Of a DNA stretch of 64,000 nucleotides, positions 11,212-22,749 are shown in pieces. Source of the DNA: Notospermus geniculatus. Its lineage: Eukaryota > Nemertea > Pilidiophora > Heteronemertea > Lineidae. A program made the translations under genes and the position numbers. Under the pieces are notes generated by a model. It was not told the origin of the DNA and did not search any database. It saw only the letters and a program-made list of their open reading frames with translations. The DNA lies in contig NMRB01000719.1 in NCBI GenBank assembly GCA_002633025.1, positions 158,215 to 222,214 of the forward strand, written 5' to 3'. The stretch's first letter is position 1, and each line of letters opens with the position of its first letter.

Positions 11212-11961
11212 TATCGAATCAAAAAATGAAATTGGAGATGAGCAGAAATTTCGTTCCGTTTCTCAAGTTCTCCGTTCCTCCGATTGTAATGTTTTTGATC
11301 CGAACACCTCTTCTCCGATGAAATTTTGTTGAGAAGACGCCGAACAATTTCGATGTTATGGTTTTGGTGTTCTCTCCGCCACTGAATTCCAAATATGCGC
11401 AGATTTCATGACGACGTCATTATTTTGAGGCGTAGAAACAACAGTTTGTCTGTGAGTGCGTGTTAAGTATTGTTTTTATATTGATTATATGGTCACAGAT
11501 TTGATGATTTCATTATTTCAACATCTCTAATGGCGACAGATTGTACCGGCTGTTTCAGCAGGAAACCGTAGACATCCCATGTTACAGATCAGGGCTAGGT
11601 GCAGACAAGTCCTGCAACACCCGTGAACTGAGTCCATCCTAGGCGAAATACCCGTATACCTGAGAACCTCCGATTAATTCGCCCTGGTGGTAGCAAAGTA
11701 AATTACCCTCCCCGCATGCTCTGATTCGTCGACCGAAAGTTGACACGTGACGTCATTCAATCACAACAAACATGCTAACAACATACAGATTAGTTAAAGG
11801 TGTTATGTAACTCCTAAGTATTTATTGTAAACAAAGGCCTGTATGTAGGCCTAGTAAACACTTCATATAAACGATTATATCCCTCGGCCTATCTACCTGT
11901 GCATGTTTCAATCCGTTTTGTTTTCTGTCGCTAAGGAGAGGTGACTATTCGATTTGTCGAA
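11212..11961. promoter_or_regulatory. Divergent intergenic region
   Basis: The 750 bp between the start codons of two divergently transcribed genes (minus-strand membrane protein and plus-strand WBP1-like protein). It must hold both promoters and 5' UTRs unless further upstream exons exist. I see no clear TATA box. ACGTGACGTCATTC near 11744 is a CRE-like site. Shared regulation is inference only. Confidence 0.4.
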
Positions 11962-14588
11962 ATGGCTCTCAATGATGGCTGTCTACGACTTTTCTTCCTG
12001 ATACTCACTTGGGTAAGTAAATGTACTGCTAGATGATAAGTCGAATTCTCTCACCGATTTCTCTCCCCTTAGTCTCCCCAGTTTCTAGTCTTCGAATGCC
12101 TCATGCCGATGGCATTGCCGTTATTATTCTGGTAGACTTCTCTCACCTGCCAGTGAAACAGAGGACAGATCGGTGAAATAACCCCGCATTTTCCCGGCAG
12201 CCAATAGGCCTAGTCGCTGACCTGACGTCATCACAGCATCTATGATCCTCCATGACACGTCGGACGAGTCTAAACCACAACCAAACTCTATCGTGTTCAG
12301 TTACTTTAGGTGATGTTTCAAGGGTGAAAAGAGTTGTAATTTGAGGCCCAGCCTTGGCCTTGTGCTGGACGGGCAGCAGTTGCTTCGTCCTATACTGCAA
12401 CCTCTCACTCATATTTCTTGTATTTTTCCAGAATGGAGCTCAGGCGGGCTCCCGCGTCTATAATTATTGGTATTTTTGGTAAGTATCCTAGGATACTTCA
12501 TGGAGCCTGAATTTGCATGGTTTCGTCTGTTTGCATTCCCGCGACTTCTAGCGAGACAAATCCTTGGTGAAAGTGACATCAAGTCCTGCATGCAATACAT
12601 GTGTGCAACCTCCATGACTTACTGGACAGGTATGCCGTTCACCTCCACGGCATGCGTTAAGGATATGTACTGACGATGAGTGTTTTTCTTGCAGGACTGG
12701 TCTTGTCTTCTCTATCGTGTTCATCTCTATTGTCCTTCTATCTTGGTGCTGTTCTCATCACAACCGTAAGAGACAACGAGTGGCAACAATAACAGTAAAT
12801 GCTAGCAGTTGTAAGTATCACCTGAGAGTATCCCCGATCATTTGACAGGCGAACCCTTCCCTAACACCAGGATGCTGAATTTCACGATGCTGATCGTCCT
12901 CTTTTTGTTGACGGATGAAACCACAACAAATCGTTCGATCTAGAGGGCCTCTTTTGCGGAGGATGGCGCAGTTTCGCTGAATGGGTCAATGTCGTCCTGG
13001 GTATACCTTATGTTTACCCAGGGCCATCCTGGGTAATCATTTTCTTTACCCAGGTGGACGCTGGGTAAACATAAGGATCCTTAACTTAACCCAGGTTGAA
13101 GTTCCAGCCGAATCGCGCTGATGGTACACCAGCGTCCGAGGATTGGTACTGCATACGCGTAGCGCCCACGAATTAGGCCTAAATGTGTTCTACAACATTT
13201 AATAGACATTGGTCGTTATGGAGCCTATAGCTGAACACCAGGCATGGCTTTTGAAAAAAGTTCCTCCAGTGCGGGACCACCGACAGCACATTGCAGCAGC
13301 AGTCTGTCCACGTTCATCATCCCCAGCATCTGCATTGGAAGAAGCATCATCGGTCATTATCGATAGATTTTTGAATGCATAAAAACTTAAATTTCGACCA
13401 TTTCGAACATTTCGGCCGTTTCGATCATTTCGGCCGTTTCAATCATTTCGGCCATTTAATTTTGGCCATTTCGATCATTTCGGCCATTTCAATCATTTCG
13501 ACCATTTCAATCATTTCAGCCACATCATTTTCGGCCATTTCAATCATTTCGGCCATTTGAATCATTTCGATCATTTCGGCCGTTTCAATCATTTCGGCCA
13601 TTTAATTTTCGCCATTTCAAGCATTTCGGCCACTTTATTTCGGCCGTTTCGATCATTTCGGCCATTTCATTTTGGCCGTTTCTATCATTTCGGCCATCTT
13701 GTTCCGGGTTTTAGTAAAGTAAAATATGAAAATAAGTGAAATTTTATATTAATTCTTCAATCCTATTTCGACCATTTCATTCCGTGTTTTATAAGTAACC
13801 ATTCTCAAACTAAGGACAGATCAACAAAATTAATTCACACGTGTTCGTGTTAATTTATATGCACAGTGCATTTCGTGATTGCATCGTGACATGCGTACCA
13901 AATTCCATCCTCGGACGCAGTTGAACGATCAGAGCCATTCGGCGGGAACTCCAAGCTGGGTAAAGTTTACGATCCTCATATTTACCCAGGATGCTCCTGG
14001 GTAAAGAAAAGGATTACCCAGGATGATCCTGGGTAAACATAAGGTATACCCAGGACGACATTGACCCATTCAGCCGCAGTTTCTAACCTGGTGTTTTTCT
14101 CATGCACCTTCTTTTCCTTTGATTCAGCACAACACAGGAGACCATCTGTTGTTCCTGCCGTTCAGCCTTACCCAACTGGACCACAGATGCCCGTCAAACC
14201 ACCCGACTACTACAGTGGCCCACCACCGTCCTATCCAAGTGGCCCACCACCGTCCTATCCAAGTGCAAGTAATCTCAACGGTGAGTGCAAGACAAGCGTG
14301 ATATCATCTTCAGTTTTATCCACCGACAAACTACCGCCACTTGGCCTCTTTGCCTGAAATCCTCAGCAATCAACGAGTAACTGGTAGGCCTATGTTATTT
14401 GCATATTTGCAGGACCTCCGCCGATGTATCCTGCTCCAGTGTACCCGCCCCACAGCCAACAAATACCGAACACAAACCCAGCTTACGTGCAGCCGATGAC
14501 AGACAACTCAACAGCAGCCTACCCACCACAGCCGCCACTCGCCGCCGTGACCGACCCAGCATACCCGCCATCAACGGCACGGTACTAA
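11962..14588 (+). CDS. WBP1/VOPP1-like single-TM protein with PPxY motifs
   Basis: Five exons: 11962-12012, 12432-12478, 12695-12810, 14128-14280 and 14413-14588 (TAA), 180 residues, all phases agreeing. Exon 1 gives a signal peptide (MALNDGCLRLFFLILTW) with likely cleavage near AQA-G. A very short ectodomain, VYNYWYFW, leads into a TM helix (GLVFSIVFISIVLLSW), then CCSHHNRKRQR. The cytosolic tail is Pro/Tyr-rich with PPDY (96-99), PPSY (104-107 and 112-115) and PPMY (125-128). Signal peptide, aromatic YW/YF before the TM, CC after it and a PPxY tail match the WBP1/WBP1L/VOPP1 group, whose PPxY motifs bind WW domains of NEDD4-type ligases. Unlike those, the extracellular cysteine-rich segment is missing. 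Alternatively this is an unrelated PPxY adaptor of similar shape. The third intron is mostly a 1.1 kb transposon. Confidence 0.75.
12976..14074. mobile_element. 1.1 kb foldback transposon with 9-bp TSD
   Basis: Both ends read GCTGAATGGGTCAATGTCG inward as near-perfect inverted repeats of over 45 bp, rich in TACCCAGG/CCTGGGTA. The flanks carry an exact 9-bp target duplication, CGCAGTTTC, at 12967-12975 and 14075-14083. No transposase is encoded. The interior has a tandem repeat at 13388-13705. A 9-bp duplication is typical of Mutator-like elements, so this is probably a non-autonomous member. It lies wholly in an intron of the WBP1-like gene. Confidence 0.88.
13388..13705. repeat. Tandem repeat of TTTCGGCCATTTCAATCA type
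   Basis: About 17-18 degenerate copies of an 18-base unit built from ATTTCGGCC and ATTTCAATC/ATTTCGATC inside the 1.1 kb transposon. It keeps long frames open by composition; these are not genes. Confidence 0.85.
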
Positions 14589-14729
14589 ACGTGGCGAGGG
14601 CTGGAGAACATTGAGAATGATAATACGAGGTTGATTTCAAAAGACCGTATCTTGGAACGCCAGAATGACGATGTGTCTTGTAGCACCCTGGAAACACGGG
14701 ACTAATGACTTCAGAAGCTATTGGGACAT

Positions 14730-15556
14730 TAAACTCCCTACGCAGTTGTGTACCGCGCCCCCTTCGGTTTACCCGCTCTCCACAACTGCTTTACTTCGTG
14801 GAAGTCGCCGCGTTTGGTCAACAGATGGCGTCAGGGCCTGGCGCGAGTTTTACAGCCTATCAGCACGCTGCTTTCAGAACTCTTTGGCCCGTTGGCAACG
14901 GCTGTTCTTGTGCTACCATGGCTACGAACCGTTCGGCCAATGAAAAAGTGTCTCAGGCCAGCTTGGTTACCGGTTNAATTGCCCGAAAGCAATCTACTAG
15001 GGGAAATCTGGCACACTTTTGATTGGTTGTTATTGATGAAATTTACCAGAGCCTCTCGCCCGTCTAGAAACTTTTCAAAGTCACTAGCAGGATATTTTTT
15101 TATCCGAAAGTACTGCTTATGGCACACAGCATCGAATTAGGCACCAGGATACCGTCCTTGACCTCGAAGAAAGTTGCGATATAATCAGCTGATTTGACAT
15201 CTTGCAAAGAGCAGACGACGGCCGTTGAAGACGCAGTTTCTGATTGGCTGAACTCATTCACATCCGTTGTTATTGTCGGTATGCTAGCCGCTGATTTTGC
15301 AGCTTGCTTTCCCAGTCGTTTGTGGAGTGTAGTGCGGCGGCCGGAGCGACACAACGACTGGGTCCCGAGTCTACGAACCGTTCGGCCAATGAAAAAGTGT
15401 CTCAGGCCAGCTTGGTTACCGGTTGCTCGTTGATCTCATTGTTCGACTCTCTCAGCGCCATCTGTTGACCAAACGCGGCGAATTTTACGAAGTTAAGCAG
15501 TTGTGGAGAGCGGGTAAACCGAAGGGGGCACGGTACACAACTGCGTAGGGAGTTTA
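14730..15556. mobile_element. Foldback element with 9-bp TSD, copy 1
   Basis: Starts TAAACTCCCTACGCAG and ends CTGCGTAGGGAGTTTA. Flanks TTGGGACAT (14721-14729) and TTAGGGCAT (15557-15565) look like a 9-bp target duplication with two differences. A 50-base block (ACGAACCGTTCGGCCAATGA onward) occurs at about 14934 and again at about 15373, bracketing about 440 bp absent from the second copy at 26686-27064. No coding capacity. Confidence 0.82.
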
Positions 15557-16013
15557 TTAGGGCATGTGCTGGAGGCCTTTTGGCATGTCTAGTACATGTC
15601 TGTTGGTCCATGCATTACAATATGGAAATCTTCTTGCTTCATTTTGGTGCTTCACGCAGACTCTATAAATGAACTAACTTGTAAAGGAAGTTCCGTTCCG
15701 CAAATTACCAATAACCTCTTGGATGACATTGTACAAATACAATGTACAAATAACATGTTCATAGCTTCCGCCAAAAAATGATTGTACCGGTATCTTCATG
15801 AAATAAAAAAAGGTTTTAACCCAAGGAGAGGAATGTGATGACACATGTTTCATCACGTCCCATAATTTTACGTGCGTTCTTCTGATCATGAACAATCTCA
15901 CTCAGTTTTGACCTACTCTATCCCATCTCTCATATAAAATGCGGGAATATCCAAATGAACGATGTTGCCTGTATAAGAAAGCGGCGTAACTCCAGTCGCG
16001 TTCACATGCAATA

Positions 16014-16200
16014 AAGAACCTGCAGAACTACCGCCATTAGGAGGCGCTGTGAGCGGTTGTACTTTTTTCGACGTCTCGTCCGTGTTGCACTGCGTCAAGG
16101 ACGTCATGACGCGACGTCATTACGTTGCTTTGCGCTGATTTTGAGGTCAACCGCTCACAGCGCCGACCTGTCGGGATAAAAAGGTATGCCACGGATTCCC
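16014..16200. repeat. Foldback family R2 copy
   Basis: AACCTGCAGAACTACCGCC with AGGCGCTGTGAGCGGTTG at the left; TCAACCGCTCACAGCGCC at the right, followed by GACCTGTCGGGATAA. Confidence 0.8.
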
Positions 16201-16526
16201 ATTGCGGTGTGAACGACTTGGCGCCTGTGCGGTCGTTGCACTAACCATAAAACCCAAGCGATAAAATCAAAAGTTTTGATATTTGATTATTCATCAGCAG
16301 AATGCTACAGTTTAATTTGTTGCCATGGAAACTCGAACTATTCTGACATGGTGATGACGTTTCTGATAACCTCCGCTGGTTATCAACCAAATTCATAAAC
16401 TTTGATTAATCCCGCCGACGATCGTCTCGATCCTGGGTTAATTGAGGGCCCAGCTAACCAGAGATCTGGATTACGATATGAATATCCATCACTGCATTTA
16501 ATTGAACAGAAACACGGTAACTATAG

Positions 16527-16705
16527 AGGTTCTTCACGTGACGTCACATTTACATGATGGTACAATGCGGCCATATTGACCATCAAAATGTCATCATGGC
16601 ATGAACACAGCGTCAGCACACAGATCTGACGTCAAAATATCATGACGTGACAGTTTTGACGTTGTCACCGGCCATTTGACGGCCAACATGGCCGATTCTG
16701 AGTGA
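16527..16705. repeat. Foldback family R1 copy
   Basis: TATAGAGGTTCTTCACGTGA at the left, then CATATTGACC, an ACAGATCTGACGTCAAAAT centre and the inverted arm GGCCATTTGACGGCCAAC. The right terminus is truncated relative to the copy at 46477-46717. Confidence 0.75.
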
Positions 16706-16969
16706 CTATTGTAGAAGAGAATGTTTACATGCGTTCCCAAGGAAGAGAAATCATGATTTTCGGCAGTGATGGCCTGATAAACTATGCAAATGTAATTCCA
16801 CATGCCGTAGAGTTTTTCAAGCGGAAAGCATTGGGTCATGAAAATTGACCGGGAAATACAAGTTACCGAGTAATATAACACCATGATACCTCTCCTTTGG
16901 CCCTCCTGACATTCTGGGAAGCGCGCGGTGACGGAGGGCGACAGCAACGCCACCAAGTGAGCACGTCTG

Positions 16970-18073
16970 TCACCATATATCCAAGTCTAACAGTCCAGAC
17001 ACGTGACGATGCTTCCGTGATGGCTGGGGTTCGAACAGATCCACATAGATCCACGTGTACAGTTTTCGTAGCTGAATTGTCCTGAGTGTATAGTTCAATC
17101 TGTTCAGACCATCCCACTGGTATTCGTCCTGCGCCTTGTACAGGAGTTGATGTCGTTTCGGGTTGATCGGATTGCCCCGGTCACGTGAATGTTTGAGCAT
17201 GACATACCTAGCTATGTGCGGCAAGTGTCGAGCAATACTGTACCCTGTTTTTCTAAACCGTTCCACCACGTCGTCATCCTCGCCTCCCCAGCCCCAGTAG
17301 CGGTTGGGGAATCCGTTGATCCTTCGGAACTGTTCAATGGTAAGCGCTACCACACCGCCGAAGAAATCTGGATAGAGGAGTTTGTCATTGTACGTGTCGA
17401 CAATAGGTGACATATGTTTTGGGACGGCAGAGCAACCGTACACATTGTTGATATGTAACGGTATATAATCCACGTCATGGAATATAAAACAATCATACGA
17501 CTCGTACCTGAGAGCGATTTCAAAACCAATGTTTAAAAGTGAACCTCGGTTAAACAAACCTCGTTCACTTTGTTCTACCACATAAATGCCGTAATAGATG
17601 GACTGATTACGTAAGAATGGGTGGATGTGTTTCAGAAAGACGAGTAAGTGGTCCTCGCGGTTTCTATACGGAATGATTATGGCTACTTTCTGCCTGGGAA
17701 CGCAGTGTTTGGGTTTGTGCCGTCCTCCGGTCTCAGACCACGTGATCTGTCGCTCCAGTTGGTCAAGTGACGTCACAGTGACGTTGACCGCCGGCAATCT
17801 CTGAGGTTGTTTACACACGGGACAAATCTCCTCTGGTAATGTCGTTTCACCCAGGAAGCTGATGATTGTCTCATTGTTGCACGGATCAAGATATGCACAC
17901 GGTATTCCTCTGTTGACACTGAGGACAGCAATCAGACTCAAACACGTCAACAGCGTGATGAGGGCAAAGAACCGGCGGCGCCTCCTATTGACTAAGTTGA
18001 TCAACGGCACCAGTCTGTGGATAAGTTCTGTCATAAAGAGGGTGAAGGGTCTACTCCTCCGAAACATCACCAA
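16970..18073 (-). CDS. Beta-1,4-galactosyltransferase (GT7 family)
   Basis: Minus-strand ORF of 367 residues with no intron in the coding part. A short basic cytosolic stretch (RRRRR near 30-34) is followed by a signal-anchor helix (about 35-52), so this is a type II Golgi enzyme. Family motifs: IPYRNRE (134-140), FNRGSLLNIGF (174-184), the metal-binding DVD in FHDVDYIP (198-205), YPDFFGGV (234-241), NGFPNRYWGWGGEDDD (253-268) and HSRDRGNP (295-302). All residues expected for Mn-dependent transfer of galactose from UDP-galactose to terminal GlcNAc are present. A minus-strand acceptor (CTTTCTTTCCAG) just above 18201 suggests a 5' UTR intron. Vertebrate B4GALT genes are multi-exon, so the intronless coding region may reflect a retrocopy or intron loss. 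Substrate choice (GlcNAc, glucosylceramide or xylose) cannot be fixed from sequence. Confidence 0.95.
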   Translation of the reverse strand: MVMFRRSRPFTLFMTELIHRLVPLINLVNRRRRRFFALITLLTCLSLIAVLSVNRGIPCAYLDPCNNETIISFLGETTLPEEICPVCKQPQRLPAVNVTVTSLDQLERQITWSETGGRHKPKHCVPRQKVAIIIPYRNREDHLLVFLKHIHPFLRNQSIYYGIYVVEQSERGLFNRGSLLNIGFEIALRYESYDCFIFHDVDYIPLHINNVYGCSAVPKHMSPIVDTYNDKLLYPDFFGGVVALTIEQFRRINGFPNRYWGWGGEDDDVVERFRKTGYSIARHLPHIARYVMLKHSRDRGNPINPKRHQLLYKAQDEYQWDGLNRLNYTLRTIQLRKLYTWIYVDLFEPQPSRKHRHVSGLLDLDIW

Positions 18074-18741
18074 AAGTTGTCCGCGATCCGAAAGAAGGTT
18101 TCAAGCCTTTTTTGGCACGAATTTGGTGATATTCCGCCAGAATACTCCTACAGCTCATCTCCCAGGCTCGAAGTCAGGCTCAAAGTCCCCGTTTCAATGA
18201 CCTGGAAAGAAAGTACATGTATAAACATTTGTCAAATGTTGAGATGGGATGCCAATCAGTTATCGATCGTATGGTCCAATCAGTCATATGCAGAAAAGAC
18301 GAAAATTTTACCGAAACCCAAAAACACTAATCAGCCACTTACATGTACACATTCACCGCAGCCTTCACCGAAATCATTGGATTTCAGAGAAATTTCAAGT
18401 CGAGGCATTACCGCGTGAATTAAACGAACGTGTGACAATCGAACACCATGTTCGTTCATTTTTGGTCTCAGTTGGTATATTCCACACCAGCTTATTATTT
18501 GTGTAGTATGATTGTCGGTAGGCATGGCAGGTATGAAGTGATACGTGCATGAGCCCAGGCAACATGCAGAAAAATCTGATTATGGAAGACAGCATAATAT
18601 TATACTGGCGACCTTGGCCTTCATCGTAGATCAGCTACATACAGTACGATAGATCCACAAGAAATTAGTTCATGAACCAGACGCACGCCGCCCCAGAGAC
18701 TAAATCTGATTGGTAGTGCCAGACTGATCAGTGGCGCTATG

Positions 18742-19088
18742 GGGTTGGTTCTAAACTTGGCACTGGCACTGGCACTGGTATCATATTGTGGTCAGAAATC
18801 ATGAAAAATGGTATATTTACCTAACAGTTATTATTTTGGAAGATAATAAAATAATAGGGCCAACCAGTTTAACATGGATCAATTATGTTGAAAAATCTAA
18901 AAAAAGCTAGAAAAAAAATTTAATTTTTTTTTCAACAGAATTGATCCATGTTAAACTGGTTGGCCCTATTATCTTCCAAAATAATAACTGTTTCGTATAT
19001 ATACATTTTTTTCATGATTTCTGGCCATAATATGATACCAGTGCCAGTGCCAGTGCCAGCGTGCCAGTGCCAGGTTTAGAACCAACCC
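18742..19088. repeat. Near-perfect 347-bp hairpin
   Basis: Left end GGGTTGGTTCTAAAC then repeated TGGCAC; right end GTGCCA repeats then GTTTAGAACCAACCC. The inner arms also match closely (CCAACCAGTTTAACATGG and its complement) around an A/T-rich loop near 18905. No target-site duplication was read. Probably a young miniature element, since the arms are almost unmutated. Confidence 0.88.
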
Positions 19089-19639
19089 AGTATCAGTAGT
19101 ATTTCATTACAGAATCACTTACCAACGTGTTAGGCTGGGCCGGGATGTTGTAGTGACGTCTTATTTGTGAAAGTGTGTGGTGTTCTATCAAGATCTAATC
19201 AGCAGGCCCATGCCGATGAGAATCAAGGTAGGCAGTCGTCTACACTACATACTTACACTGCTTACTTTCTCCTGTCATGCCTGTGCAAAGGTATCCTGGT
19301 AGCTAGCCCTGTGAGTAGAACAAGAAAGAATTGTCCTCACTTACGAAATTTGGATCTCTCCAAACCAGACGCCGAATCTCTATGCATGGAATGAGAACTC
19401 TGTCCTTCCTGATCTCTGGTCGTAATTAATCTAATTATGTAGTTCATATCCGTTGTGGGAGGATAAATCGGTTAGTGTGTCATCACCTCGTAAAGCAAGT
19501 GTCATCCATGACGTAACCTGCATGCTTATCATTCCCCAAAATCCGTACACTGAAGATCGGGCCAAACATCTCTTCAGTAATTGTGGTTCAACCAGTCGCT
19601 GTAGCCGCAAATGAACTCGAGACGCAAGAATTGTGAGAA

Positions 19640-20060
19640 CCAANGTTCACTTACCGTTTTATCAGCCACAAACGGGAATCGAATCCGCAACCAAAATAAC
19701 CCAATGTTCAGAACTATGCCCACCGGGCTGCTGTTCATTGAAGCGATAACCCCTGATATACCTGATAACCTGAATATCAAACAACAAAACCGTCTCCCGC
19801 ACTGTCTCCCTGCACTCCACCGACGACTCTTTCCTCCAAGGTTACGGTAATATCTGCCGTGTATCCACGTGGCATTTCCTCCTACATGTCTTACCTTCTC
19901 AAGGTGACCCAACATTGGCTCGCTGGCGGTTGATAGGAAACCACTCACATCCTTTCTGTTGCAGCTCCAGTGGTGCTCCCATCGATATAGAGTCTCCCGT
20001 TCTCGGCCGAAAAGGAATCGCAGTGAGCGTTGATTACTGAATTCCATCAGAGCCATCAGA
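19640..20060 (-). pseudogene. Possible lectin-like exon remnants
   Basis: Minus strand, two pieces. Near 20040-19955, after an acceptor-like GGAATTCAG, one frame reads INAHCDSFSAENGRLYIDGS and ends at a GTGAGT donor. Near 19795-19655 one frame reads NEQQPGGHSSEHWVILVAD, reminiscent of the late part of a C-type lectin domain, but it stops before the GTAAGT donor. Another frame of the same stretch gives RFPFVADKT, like the usual domain end. Shifted frames and missing cysteines suggest decay. The family call is weak. Confidence 0.25.
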
Positions 20061-21096
20061 GGTAGAGTCGGCCATCAACATCGTCCATGACGAACACATG
20101 CCTCAGTATCTGCCCTGTACTGTGGCATGGTAGAAAGGCCGGATGACTAAGGGTTGTAATCCGGGCTGTTGATGTAAATTACATACCGTACTCGACGTAA
20201 CGTGATTACGTCATTCCATTGCGGGCTACCCGACACGAGCAAACTCGAATCTGATGGTCGTATGGGCTCTCGGGAGCCATTACCGTCTGGGTAATGGCTG
20301 CTTTTCTATGTTCGGGGTTCAAGCCGGGGAGTATAGATCTTTCTCAAAACCAATGAATCGGATGCCTGTCCCTGATTCCTGAGCTCGAGGGTCTCGGTCA
20401 ACTTTAATGACCGATTTAGTCAATACGACCCCAAATCTACCGCATAGTCTCATGCCACCAGGCTCTTGCAATTTCCTATTTTAGAGTCTGCTCCGTGGTT
20501 ACTTTGACTTGTAAAACCATCATGGCGGACAATCTACCGACGATGACGTAGAACACAACTACACTGCACTGCATGCATCCATAATCCCTCCGCAGAGAAG
20601 ATGTCTATGCTGGGCCTAATATTGACAAAATGCTCACTTTTGCAAGCAAGAGAGACGCTGCCTTTAAATACATGTAGTTCTCTCTTCTTTGGAAAGTCGT
20701 GTTTGTTTTGTGATTTTGTTTGGAGTGGGAGTTTTCGGCTGATGTTATGGGCTGGATCAGAGATGTTGAAGGAAAAATTAAGTCAATTACAAATAGCAGA
20801 TTGAAACTGGAAACTGGACCCTAAGGCTAATGGTCGAACAATTATCCTCCGTGAATTATTGTTGCTTCCTCCTCGTGATGTGAGCTTGAGGCAACTTCTT
20901 TCTGGCATCGCAGGCGGATAAATTCACTCTGTGTGCTAAACTGGTGACTGTGCATCCTTCACGCTTACTCACCCACCAACTCTCGTCGAGCAACGCGCGA
21001 TATCATCTAAGACACTGTACTTACTTGCTGTTTCCTATGATGTAGTCGTGAGTACATGTATTGCGTACCGCCACCGTATGATTTTACAGAAAGAGA

Positions 21097-22749
21097 ATGG
21101 CGGACACAAATACCACGACGGCCACTTGGACGTCTGGAGATAACACGTCGGTACCAGGACCATCTGACGACTACCACAACATTCTTATGATTGTCTTCTT
21201 CATGTTACGTCACGGAACAAACGACCTAATTGTTCTCTTTGGTATCCCAGGCAACACGATATCATTTTTGATCACGACCAAGAAAGCCAACAGAAAGATC
21301 TCGACTTGTGTCTACATGTCGGCCTTGTCTGTTGCTGATAATATCATGTGCTTCATGAACTTAATCGATACTGCTTGTACTTCATGGGAATACTCGAGAC
21401 ACTGGCCTCAAAAATCCAAAATATTGCTGTAAGTACTTGAGAACCATCTTGTCATGTGACTTACCGTATCAACGCCGAAGCACATTTCTTTCGTGGTGAT
21501 TTGGTTATGACTGCCGCGGAGGAGCCCGAATGAATCGACAGTAGGCCCTCGAGGCCTAGAGGTCAGTAACGTGTCCAACTAATCACCCACCAAGATTCCA
21601 TGGTTGTGTCAATTATCAATTTCATTGTTCCAGAACTATATTTTATCTCGGCTTTACATCGGGTATGACATCTGGTTTGATTCTGGCTGCGATGTCCGTC
21701 GACCGATTGGTGGCAGTCTGGGAGCCGATGAAGGCTGCTGAACGCTGTACGGTATCCAAGGCACGGACGTGTATCGCCGTCATCTGTATCTTTATGATCA
21801 TTGTCAATGCGAATGTGTTCTTCGTGTACAGATACTTTATTCATGAAGACACAGGTAATGCAAAGATAAAAAGCAAAGCAAACAGCCAGAAAATTTGCAA
21901 AATTCTTTAACGAGGAACCCGCGCAACTTTTCATCACGACAGGGCGGCGCTGTCAGCGGTGCGACGTCAAAAACAGGTCAAAATGTCGCGTCACGACGTC
22001 CTTGACGCAGTGCAACAGCGACGTGACGTCAAAGAAAAGGTACAACTGCTCACAGCGCCACCCAGTAGCAGTAGTTCTGCAGGTTCCTCATCACCAGCAA
22101 AATAACGGAGCTGGCAATGGCCACTCCTACCAGAAGTTCTGATTCAGAAGTTGACAAGGGGCAAAATAGGTATTACCGATCCCTCCATTCAAAGTGAGAT
22201 TGCAGTGCCTGAACCACTCTGAGGCAGTTCAGTAGCGTCGTCTGGTCGGGTTTCTTTCGTAGAGAATCTTGTAGATCTGTCCTTCCAGGTATTGAGATGG
22301 TCGTGCGCACATTTCCACCCGCACCATTTGTTGAGAACATCGTCTCTGGTTTCAACCTGGCCTTCGGTACCATTATACCATTCTGTATTGTTGTCATTAG
22401 CAACAGCTTGATCATTATGAAGGTCTCCAGTGCGGCGAAGGAGATGGAGGCGAAAAAGACAGAGCATAAGAAGTCTGAGAGGGCCCATCTAACCCGGATG
22501 TTGATCATTGTTAGTATTGCTTACGTCATTCTCTCTCTCCCGTTCCGAATTTTTGATATCGTGTTTGATATCCCGGCTATAAAAGCCACATACGATATGT
22601 CAGACTCATCGGATTTCCTAAAGTTCAATATCGAATATTGGTCCGTTGGTGTTCTTTGGAATGTGAATTATGCTGTTAATTTCTACCTCTATTGCATTGG
22701 GGGTGGACAGAAGTTTAGAAAGGACGTTAAATCTCTGTTTACTTGCTAA
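21097..22749 (+). CDS. Class A GPCR, array copy A (intact)
   Basis: Three exons: 21097-21428, 21634-21854 and 22289-22749, 337 residues. Intron phases are 2 and 1. The N-terminus has NTT and NTS sequons. TM1 contains GIPGNTISFL, TM2 ALSVAD (D at 81), TM3 ends SVDRLVAVWEP with DRL in place of DRY, and TM6 is VILSLPF without the usual tryptophan of CWxP. TM7 is WNVNYAVNFYLY, where NFYLY replaces NPxxY. The protein ends FTC within about 12-15 residues of TM7, leaving almost no C-tail. The overall pattern resembles peptide-type rhodopsin-family receptors (FMRFamide-receptor-like expansions). The ligand is unknown. Intron 2 holds a family R2 foldback. The next receptor copy lies 3.5 kb downstream, beyond a Rac-like gene on the other strand. 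Confidence 0.88.
21912..22089. repeat. Foldback family R2 copy in GPCR A intron 2
   Basis: GAGGAACCCGC at the left and GCAGGTTCCTC at the right, with GGCGGCGCTG and its inverted partner inside. The flanks show no obvious duplication. Confidence 0.8.

Larger units (their letters stand above)
14589..16969. other. Intergenic, transposon-derived
   Basis: No supported gene. Holds a foldback at 14730-15556, family R2 at 16014-16200 and family R1 at 16527-16705. Confidence 0.6.
18202..21096. other. Intergenic region with a large hairpin
   Basis: Contains the foldback at 18742-19088 and a minus-strand stretch at about 19640-20060 with possible lectin-like exon remnants (separate entry). Otherwise no supported gene up to the first GPCR. 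Confidence 0.5.

Noticed and set aside
13375-13739. Two His/Phe-rich ORFs
   Set aside because: Produced by the degenerate tandem repeat inside the 1.1 kb transposon.
12976-14074. CRISPR-like array from the regular tandem repeat
   Set aside because: No unique spacers; eukaryotic context; the repeat lies inside a transposon.
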